Of a stretch of DNA of 8,609 nucleotides, positions 1 through 5,536 are shown in pieces. Origin of the DNA: an uncultured Bacilli bacterium. GTDB lineage: Bacteria > Bacillota_I > Bacilli_A > RF39 > UBA660. The stretch spans positions 1-8,609 of the forward strand of contig CAKORH010000031.1 in NCBI GenBank assembly GCA_934101235.1, read 5' to 3'. Under the pieces are notes generated by a model. That model was not told where the DNA came from, searched no databases, and saw only the letters and a program-made list of their open reading frames with translations. Numbering within the stretch: position 1 is the stretch's first letter; the number at the start of each line of letters is the position of its first letter. Both the position numbers and the translations under genes were made by a program.

Positions 1-30
1 ATTATAATTATTTAATATATTTCTTATCAT
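1..30 (-). CDS. Possible 5' end of a gene running off the left edge
   Basis: An ATG at 30-28 on the minus strand opens ten codons (M I R N I L N N Y N) that reach the window edge without a stop. AAGGAAG at 46-40 lies 9 bases upstream, which is a reasonable ribosome-binding site. The ATG follows the stop of the small membrane-protein gene by 30 bases with no visible terminator between, so it could be the next gene of the same operon. Ten codons in such AT-rich DNA prove little, and no function can be proposed. Confidence 0.35.
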   Translation of the reverse strand, partial: MIRNILNNYN

Positions 31-60
31 TTTTTTAAACTTCCTTATTAATTACAATTG

Positions 61-444
61 TTATTTTATTTTGTATCTTTTATTATTTTTAATGTAATTA
101 CCACATTCAAATCTTATAGTTTTTTCTCCATCATTTAAAATTATTTTATATGAAATTTCATCATCGCTACATGTAATATCTGTTTCATCACCTATTTTTA
201 ATTCATTTAAATAGCTATAAATTTCTTCGATATCATTTTTACTTGTTAAATTTTCTTTAGAAACTCCACCTTCTGTTAATTTTGTTATTTCTATTTTTTT
301 TATATTTTCCAATTTGATATTTTCTAAAATGTCTGAGTTAACATTTTTGTTATCATCGCTTTTATATTTTAATATTATTGATAATAATAATGCACTTAAT
401 AATATTAAACAAACTGATATTGTTATTAGATTTTTTTGTTTCAT
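61..444 (-). CDS. Small membrane-anchored protein of unknown function
   Basis: The protein has 127 residues. The chosen ATG at 444-442 has GGAGG (455-451) six bases upstream; an in-frame ATG nine codons earlier has no such site. Residues 6-25 form one hydrophobic helix after a short Lys-containing N-terminus. The rest is a charged, soluble domain of about 100 residues, so the likely topology is an N-terminal anchor with the domain outside the cell. The pattern of alternating Ile/Lys strands, a middle helix (about 70-82) and a C-terminal strand pair resembles small secreted Firmicute domains of unknown function. I could not assign a family. Cys92 and Cys114 lie in the exported part and could form a disulphide. 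Cys12 is within the helix and does not form a lipobox. The C-terminus looks complete. A gene may follow 30 bases downstream; the flavoprotein gene diverges upstream. Confidence 0.62.
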   Translation of the reverse strand: MKQKNLITISVCLILLSALLLSIILKYKSDDNKNVNSDILENIKLENIKKIEITKLTEGGVSKENLTSKNDIEEIYSYLNELKIGDETDITCSDDEISYKIILNDGEKTIRFECGNYIKNNKRYKIK

Positions 445-489
445 TTTATTCCTCCAATTAAATGATAACATTATTTTTTATTTTTTTAA

Positions 490-521
490 ATTATATTATG
501 AATAAAATTACTCAATGTGAA
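490..521 (-). promoter_or_regulatory. Candidate promoter for the small membrane-protein gene
   Basis: On the minus strand TTCACA (521-516) is followed after 17 bases by TAATAT (498-493), which overlaps a perfect TATAAT (495-490) at 20-base spacing. Transcription would start near 485, giving a leader of about 40 bases before the ATG at 444. In DNA this AT-rich, -10-like hexamers are common, so the near-consensus -35 carries most of the weight. No equally good promoter was found on the plus strand for the divergent flavoprotein gene. Confidence 0.33.
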
Positions 522-549
522 AATAATATAATTAGAAAGAGGTTAATAT

Positions 550-1092
550 ATGATAATTATTGTTGGTTCAAGAAGAGATGGAAATTCTTTAAAACTTGCT
601 AATCGTATTCATGATGAATTAAATAAGGAAAGAATATTTAGTAAAATTATAGTACCTGGAAATCAAAAAATTCATGTTTGTACTGGATGTATGGATTGTG
701 ATAAAGATGGTGTATGTGAATTTAATGATGATATGAAACAAAATATAGAAGATATAAAAAATGATAATGTTATTATGTTTATTACTCCTACTAGATGGAA
801 TTTATTATCTAGTGATTTAAAAATTATGATTGATAGATTAAATCCTTTGTATTCTAGAAATGGTTTAAAAAATAAAAATATGATTGCTGTATCTATCGGA
901 TGTAAGGATAGAGATTTATATAGTACTGAAGCTGCATTATCTTCTTTAATTAGTTTTTCAGAATCTGCCGGTATGAATTTAATATTAGATAAACAATTTT
1001 TTAATTGTTTAAAAGATGATGATATACTAAGTCATGAAGATGAAATAGTTAAATTTATTAGTGATGTTAAAGCTAAAATAAAAAATTGCTAG
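550..1092 (+). CDS. Flavodoxin-fold NADPH-dependent FMN reductase / iron-sulfur flavoprotein
   Basis: This 180-residue cytoplasmic protein belongs to the flavodoxin-like FMN reductase family. The N-terminal strand runs into a flavin phosphate-binding loop, GSRRDGNS (residues 6-13). A second flavin loop is TPTRWN (79-84), followed by the usual LK-x-MIDR segment. Between them is a compact cysteine cluster, Cys44, 47, 50 and 56 (C-x2-C-x2-C-x5-C), the spacing known from Isf-type iron-sulfur flavoproteins that carry FMN plus a 4Fe-4S cluster. Many relatives keep only the first three cysteines, so cluster binding is an inference. The likely role is electron transfer or quinone/disulphide/xenobiotic reduction; the substrate cannot be told from sequence. 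AGAAAGAGG at 534-542, seven bases upstream of the ATG, fixes the start. The gene is convergent with the HAD-GtrA gene and has no evident link to the polysaccharide genes. Confidence 0.86.
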   Translation: MIIIVGSRRDGNSLKLANRIHDELNKERIFSKIIVPGNQKIHVCTGCMDCDKDGVCEFNDDMKQNIEDIKNDNVIMFITPTRWNLLSSDLKIMIDRLNPLYSRNGLKNKNMIAVSIGCKDRDLYSTEAALSSLISFSESAGMNLILDKQFFNCLKDDDILSHEDEIVKFISDVKAKIKNC

Positions 1093-1117
1093 TATTTGTT
1101 AGCAATTTATTTTTTTT
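1083..1117. terminator. Bidirectional intrinsic terminator between convergent genes
   Basis: A perfect 9-bp inverted repeat, AAATTGCTA (1083-1091) and TAGCAATTT (1100-1108), encloses an 8-base loop. On the plus strand it is followed by a T run (1110-1117). On the minus strand it runs into a T-rich stretch with one interruption (1082-1075). It can therefore end transcripts from both sides. Its arms contain part of the flavoprotein stop codon and most of the HAD-GtrA stop codon, so the two genes share one 14-base gap and one hairpin. Confidence 0.75.
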
Positions 1118-2135
1118 GTTTAAACACAAATAGTTTACTAATTATGTAATTTCCTATTATTACTACTATTTGAGATACTATTTTTCCTATTTTATCATTT
1201 AAATGTAATAAGGTTACTATTATAAACATTATTAACATATCTAATATAAGTGTAATAACTCTTGATCCTACAAAGCTTGATGCTTCTTTCATTATATTTT
1301 TTTCTTTACTTTTAAATACAAATACTCTGTTTGTTATGTATGCAAAGGCTACTGAAATAATCCATGAAATAATATTTGCTATTTGTAACTCTATTGCATT
1401 TGATGCATTTAAGAATGTACACACACAAATGTAATATACAACTAGACTAACTAATGTAGTTAATCCTCCTACTATAAGGTAATTCCATATTTCTTCATTT
1501 TTATGATATATGCCCCATCCCCAATCCCAAAATCTTTTAAATATATTTGGTTTTCTATTTTTATAAATTTCATAATCTATTATGTCATTTTTTTTAACTA
1601 CATAAGAATGCTTAGCAATATCAAGTAATGGACCATCTGACGAAATATCATCTGAATACATTTCATATATAATATCATCTTTATATTTTTTGTTGATAAG
1701 TCTAACTTTTTCCACACCGTGACAGTTAATGCCATTATATTTTCCTGTTTTTTTATCTATTGGAGATGCAAATAAATCTAAAACTTTAAATTTTTTAATT
1801 ATTGGTTCTAATAAAAATTTTGGACTAGCTGATGCGATAATATCATTTTTGTGAGATTTTTTAGAAGTGAAAAATTCTTTTATTTTGTGTTCATTAATAC
1901 TCCAAAATTTTTCTATTAATTCATCTATATTATCAAATCTTGATAGCGGTGAAAAAAAACATTCTTTCATTTGTTCTTTTGTAATAAATTTTGTTTTATA
2001 TTTTATTAACGAAATTAACATTTTAGGTAAAGAGAATAATATTTTTTTATCTTTTTTTATTAAAAATTTTATAAAATCTATTGATGAATCTCCATCATAT
2101 ATTGTTCCATCAAAATCATATACTATTAATTTCAA
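1107..2135 (-). CDS. Fusion of a HAD-IB phosphatase and a GtrA-like membrane domain
   Basis: The protein has 342 residues in two parts. Residues 1-185 are a haloacid-dehalogenase phosphatase of the IB (phosphoserine phosphatase-like) type. They carry DFDGT at 7-11 (nucleophile Asp7, acid/base Asp9), the Ser-containing motif II IIASASP (99-105), a motif III Lys near 143, and the acidic motif IV around Asp162/163 and Asp167 followed by GPLL. Residues 30-85 are a helical cap. After a Trp-rich linker (203-217), residues 218-340 are a GtrA-like domain with four membrane helices (about 219-240, 250-268, 290-310, 317-336) and the family-typical NRVFVF after helix 2. GtrA proteins act on polyprenyl-phosphate-linked sugars, often in their translocation. 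A phosphatase tied to one suggests dephosphorylation of a lipid-linked sugar phosphate or polyprenyl phosphate. That is inference. The start is TTG, supported by a long Shine-Dalgarno match. Confidence 0.88.
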   Translation of the reverse strand: MKLIVYDFDGTIYDGDSSIDFIKFLIKKDKKILFSLPKMLISLIKYKTKFITKEQMKECFFSPLSRFDNIDELIEKFWSINEHKIKEFFTSKKSHKNDIIASASPKFLLEPIIKKFKVLDLFASPIDKKTGKYNGINCHGVEKVRLINKKYKDDIIYEMYSDDISSDGPLLDIAKHSYVVKKNDIIDYEIYKNRKPNIFKRFWDWGWGIYHKNEEIWNYLIVGGLTTLVSLVVYYICVCTFLNASNAIELQIANIISWIISVAFAYITNRVFVFKSKEKNIMKEASSFVGSRVITLILDMLIMFIIVTLLHLNDKIGKIVSQIVVIIGNYIISKLFVFKQKK

Positions 2136-2139
2136 ATGT

Positions 2140-2151
2140 GATCACTTCCTT
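2140..2151 (-). promoter_or_regulatory. Extended Shine-Dalgarno site that decides the TTG start
   Basis: AAGGAAGTGATC on the minus strand differs at one base from AAGGAGGTGATC, the complement of the usual 3' end of bacterial 16S rRNA. It ends four bases before the TTG at 2135-2133; measured from the AGGAAG core the spacing is nine bases. A GTG inside the site is out of frame. The first codons after TTG lead straight into the HAD strand and DFDGT motif, so no longer N-terminus is needed. Confidence 0.65.
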
Positions 2152-2158
2152 ATAGATA

Positions 2159-2167
2159 AGTATAACA
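2159..2167 (-). promoter_or_regulatory. Candidate extended -10 promoter for the HAD-GtrA gene
   Basis: TGTTATACT on the minus strand is an extended -10 element (TGnTATACT). There is no good -35 at the normal distance, which extended -10 promoters can tolerate. Transcription would start near 2152, just before the Shine-Dalgarno site. It lies between the terminator of the upstream fusion gene and this gene, where an independent promoter would be expected. Confidence 0.42.
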
Positions 2168-2206
2168 TAATAATTAGTTTAAAAATACTTTTTAAATATT
2201 TATAGC

Positions 2207-2252
2207 AAAAAAATAATGTTGATAAGTTATTTGTTATTAACATTATTTTTTT
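2207..2252 (-). terminator. Strong intrinsic terminator at the end of the polysaccharide operon
   Basis: A perfect 14-bp inverted repeat pairs 2207-2220 (AAAAAAATAATGTT) with 2239-2252 (AACATTATTTTTTT). It extends inward by a G-T pair and four A-T pairs (2222-2225 with 2234-2237), leaving an 8-base loop. Read on the minus strand it ends in seven T. The stop codon (2229-2227) lies in the loop and the last codons of the fusion gene, for N-N-V-N-N, form the 5' arm. Stem G+C is low, but length and perfection make it convincing. Confidence 0.72.
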
Positions 2253-5200
2253 CTTTTCTAATTAAATTCAAAAATTTTAAATTATATTTAATAAATCTTT
2301 TAATTCTTTTTGGTTCACTACATATTCTATATAACCATTCTAAATTTAATTTTATAAATATTTTAGGAGCTCTTTTTTTACTTCCTGATAAAACGTCGAA
2401 TGAGCCACCTACTCCAATAAATATTCCTTTTTTGAAGTCATTTATATGTTCATATATTAATTTTTCTTGTAGTGGTATACCTAGAGCAACCATTATTATA
2501 TCTGGTTCTAAATCTTTAATTTTATTCATTACTTTATTTTTATCTTTTACATAACCATTTTCTGTTCCAATAAGATTAATATTTGAATATGTTTCTTTAA
2601 TAACTTTTTTAAAATTATTTATTACTTCTTCTGTTGCTCCAAATAAATATACTTTATACTTATTTTTGTTTGCTACTTCTAATAAATGTTCTGCTATTCC
2701 AACACCGGTTATTCTTTCTTTTATATTTAGACCTAGATAGTTTGCTGTTTTTACTATTGCTATTCCATCTGGTACTATTAAGTTATTTTTATTGTGTACA
2801 ATTTCATTTATTGTATTATCTGTTGTTGATAACATATATGTTTCTGGATTTGCGGTTATTATAAATGTTTTTTCTTCTTTTTTTAATTTATTATCTATTA
2901 ATTTATAAAATGATTCTTTATCCTCTTTATACAAAGTATCATATAATAATTTCTTTTTGATATTTTTATAAAAGTCTATATTATCTTGTTTAATAACATT
3001 AAAATCATATTCTTTATATATATTTAATGCTTTTTCTTGATACTCTTTTCTTAATTGTTCATTTTTCATTAATTTAGTTAATTCTTTAACCATTTTTGAT
3101 TCGTCTCTATTATCTATTAAAATACCATTATTTTTTATTATTTCTTTTGCTCCAAGTGCATTAGAGTATGCAATTAATGGTAGTCCATGACTTGCTGCTT
3201 CAAGTAAAACTAATCCAAATGATTCTTCAATTGAAGTCATTATATAAATTGATGATTCTTCATATAAATCATTTAATTCTTCAGTTGTTTTAAATCCTAA
3301 TAATTTTATGTTATTATCTAATTTATATTTTGTTATCAAATTACTTAAATTATCATATTCACTACCTGTACCAATGATATAAAGTATCCAATCTTTTTCT
3401 TTTATTTTACTAAATAGTTTAATTAAATCATCAAAACCTTTTTCTTTACTTAATCTGCCTACTGAAATAATTATCTTTTTATTTAATTTAGATATTTTGT
3501 TATTTGTTTCAATTGGCATTTTATTTGTTATTATTTTATTTTGATAATTAGTATATTTTTCTTTATAAAATTTGGTTAAATAATTGCTACTAGGCATTAA
3601 ATAATCTATGTATTTTAATATATATCTTAATCTTCTTAAATATTTTTTATTGTTATTATGATATATATGTTCTTCTGCAATTTTTATATTATTATATTCG
3701 TTATTTTTTACAAGTTTTTCAGTAAAATCTATCCTTGTTGAAATTATAATTTCACTATTACAATTTATCATAGAATTAATAATTAGTGTATGTTTTAAAT
3801 ATAATATTTTAATACTTTTTAATCCCTCTTTAATTATGTTTATTATATTTTTTGTTTTAACAGCTTTTTTTAATTCTTCTTTATTTGGTTTTATGTTTTT
3901 TGTTAAATATGTTACTTTAACATTTTTATTTAGATTAAAATCCGGTTTATCTTTTAGTTTGTATAGACAAATGATTTCAACATCATATATTTCACTAAGT
4001 ATATTTGCCTTTGTACATATATTTTTTTCGACACCGCCATAATTTAAATGTAAGGCATAAATTGTAACTTTATTATTTTTTATAGTTTTTGTTTTAGCTC
4101 TTATTAAATCTAATTCATTTAATCCTAATATTAAATATATTATAATATATATAGAAACAGCAGGTGCTGCTAGAGTATGTCCACTTATACATGAAATACT
4201 AAATATTAATGCAAGCATTACAGTGTAAAAAGCTATATTTACATTAATTGTTCTAGATTTTATCGCTTTATATATATAATATATAAATGGTATTAATACT
4301 AAAATAAGTGCCATAAGCCCGGAATGAAAAAATATATCTAAAACATCTATTTCTATTAATTTTGTTATAGCAAAATTATTTATTACACTTGTGTTTGTAT
4401 ATCCTATACCGAATAATAATGTTTTTAAGTTAAAGTGCTTATAATATATTTCATATGTTAATTTAAAATATATATCTCTTGATGACAACATTAATCTACC
4501 ATATTTTTTTATCAATTTTATAATTTTATTATCGTTACTATTTTTGTCTTGTTTTTCTATTTCTTTTCTTATTCTGGTATATTGTTCTTCAAGAAATTTT
4601 TGATTTTTTTCTTCTTCAGTTAATATATGATTCTCTTCTTTAGTTTCTTCTTCTATCTTTTTTATATTTTTTATTTTCTTTGGATCTTGTGGCATATTAT
4701 ATTTTATATTAGTTAAAGTGCTACTATTTAATAAGATTATAAATATAAATGATAATACTAAAAATATTTTTATAGTGGATTTTTTCTTCTTTTTTATAAT
4801 AGATAATATTAGTAACATTGTCGTAATAATAAGTGTTCCTAACACTGGTACTTTTGTTCCTAATGAAAAAATTATAATTATCATAATTAATATATAAAAT
4901 ATACTCCATTTGTTTTTATCAATATTAATAAATATATAAGGATACAATAATGTTAATATAACAGATATTTCATTTGCTGAATTAAACCAACCTACACTAC
5001 CTTTATAATCATATCCATATGTGCTAAATCCAGTATTTGTTATAAATGGTAATATTAGAAGTATTGCATATGTAATTAAGTTTATAATAAATACTTTAAT
5101 TATTTTTTCTTTATTAAGTTTATGCATATCTAAATAACATAATAAACAAACAAATAGTATTGGAAAATAAGCTATTTTAAATAAATATATACATTCTCTT

Positions 5201-5466
5201 AATAATAATGTTAATGTTAAATATTTTATTTTAGAAAGTATATATGCAATCATATAAATAAATATTAAAATAACATAGGCTATACTTTTCTTTTTATATT
5301 TTGATGTTGAAAACAATAAGGTTATTAACATTATTGTTAAAAATATTAATTTTATTATTACTCCTATACTTAGTGTTGTATTCATAAATCTTGTAGTTAA
5401 CGATGTAATTAAATCTATTATTGGTAGTAATATTAAAAATATATATAATTTTTTATTATTAGTCAT
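2227..5466 (-). CDS. Three-domain fusion: Wzy-like polymerase, GT4 glycosyltransferase, WecG/TagA/CpsF (GT26) glycosyltransferase
   Basis: The ATG at 5466 gives 1079 residues. It has AGAGGTG at 5477-5471, with six bases from AGAGG to the ATG; an in-frame ATG six codons earlier lacks such a site. Residues 6-451 are an O-antigen polymerase/ligase-like membrane domain of about 12 helices, with SVGWFNSANE (157-166), GIGYTN (353-358) and a large loop (about 248-376) before the last three helices. The loop is predicted to lie outside the cell and holds a Lys/Glu-rich stretch (260-319). Residues 466-832 are a GT4 glycosyltransferase, with GGVEK (477-481), a GRLSKEKG segment and the E-x7-E pair Glu748/Glu756. 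Residues 866-1065 are a GT26 domain, with TANPE, VPDG (Asp900 the likely catalytic Asp), GIPLQE, GVGGSFD, RAP (1032-1034) and EWLYR. GT26 enzymes of the TagA type add ManNAc to GlcNAc-diphospho-undecaprenol. Both transferase domains would face the cytoplasm after an even number of helices. Confidence 0.9.
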   Translation of the reverse strand: MTNNKKLYIFLILLPIIDLITSLTTRFMNTTLSIGVIIKLIFLTIMLITLLFSTSKYKKKSIAYVILIFIYMIAYILSKIKYLTLTLLLRECIYLFKIAYFPILFVCLLCYLDMHKLNKEKIIKVFIINLITYAILLILPFITNTGFSTYGYDYKGSVGWFNSANEISVILTLLYPYIFINIDKNKWSIFYILIMIIIIFSLGTKVPVLGTLIITTMLLILSIIKKKKKSTIKIFLVLSFIFIILLNSSTLTNIKYNMPQDPKKIKNIKKIEEETKEENHILTEEEKNQKFLEEQYTRIRKEIEKQDKNSNDNKIIKLIKKYGRLMLSSRDIYFKLTYEIYYKHFNLKTLLFGIGYTNTSVINNFAITKLIEIDVLDIFFHSGLMALILVLIPFIYYIYKAIKSRTINVNIAFYTVMLALIFSISCISGHTLAAPAVSIYIIIYLILGLNELDLIRAKTKTIKNNKVTIYALHLNYGGVEKNICTKANILSEIYDVEIICLYKLKDKPDFNLNKNVKVTYLTKNIKPNKEELKKAVKTKNIINIIKEGLKSIKILYLKHTLIINSMINCNSEIIISTRIDFTEKLVKNNEYNNIKIAEEHIYHNNNKKYLRRLRYILKYIDYLMPSSNYLTKFYKEKYTNYQNKIITNKMPIETNNKISKLNKKIIISVGRLSKEKGFDDLIKLFSKIKEKDWILYIIGTGSEYDNLSNLITKYKLDNNIKLLGFKTTEELNDLYEESSIYIMTSIEESFGLVLLEAASHGLPLIAYSNALGAKEIIKNNGILIDNRDESKMVKELTKLMKNEQLRKEYQEKALNIYKEYDFNVIKQDNIDFYKNIKKKLLYDTLYKEDKESFYKLIDNKLKKEEKTFIITANPETYMLSTTDNTINEIVHNKNNLIVPDGIAIVKTANYLGLNIKERITGVGIAEHLLEVANKNKYKVYLFGATEEVINNFKKVIKETYSNINLIGTENGYVKDKNKVMNKIKDLEPDIIMVALGIPLQEKLIYEHINDFKKGIFIGVGGSFDVLSGSKKRAPKIFIKLNLEWLYRICSEPKRIKRFIKYNLKFLNLIRKEKNNVNNK

Positions 5467-5486
5467 ATAGCACCTCTCTTTCATAC

Positions 5487-5515
5487 ATTATAACAAAAAA
5501 AATACAATGTGTATA
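5487..5515 (-). promoter_or_regulatory. Candidate extended -10 promoter for the fusion gene
   Basis: TGTTATAAT (5495-5487, minus strand) is a perfect extended -10 element. TATACA (5515-5510) lies 17 bases upstream as a 4/6 match to -35. Transcription would start near 5480, leaving a 14-base leader that holds the ribosome-binding site. It would begin downstream of the earlier in-frame ATG at 5484, which supports the later start. With this promoter the fusion gene could be expressed separately from the three genes before it. Confidence 0.48.
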
Positions 5516-5536
5516 AATTATTTATTGTATTTTTTT
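5495..5536 (-). terminator. Candidate weak terminator or attenuator after the epimerase gene
   Basis: A perfect 13-bp inverted repeat pairs 5496-5508 with 5524-5536 (cores ATACAAT and ATTGTAT) around a 15-base loop. On the minus strand it ends in a run of eight T (5502-5495). Only one G-C pair is in the stem, so it may stop only part of the transcription and let some continue into the fusion gene. The last epimerase codons (K-K-Y-N) form its 5' arm. Confidence 0.45.

Noticed and set aside
361..430. Runs of AATAAT-like triplets as a tandem repeat or CRISPR-like element
   Set aside because: They are short, imperfect and explained by Ile/Leu/Ser codons of the membrane helix. No regularly spaced direct repeats with unique spacers occur anywhere in the window.
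314..505. A 63-codon plus-strand frame opposite the small membrane-protein gene
   Set aside because: It is antisense to a gene with a better ribosome-binding site and ends in low-complexity Phe/Tyr-rich sequence from T runs.
527..532. A perfect TATAAT just upstream of the flavoprotein gene
   Set aside because: Transcription would start near 539, inside the ribosome-binding site at 534-542, and no -35 or extended -10 is present. It is probably a chance match in AT-rich DNA.
1867..2554. Two 112-codon plus-strand frames (1867-2205 and 2216-2554) opposite the HAD-GtrA and fusion genes
   Set aside because: Both are antisense shadows of genes with recognisable domains. Their Ile/Phe/Leu-rich products come from complemented Lys/Asn/Glu codons.
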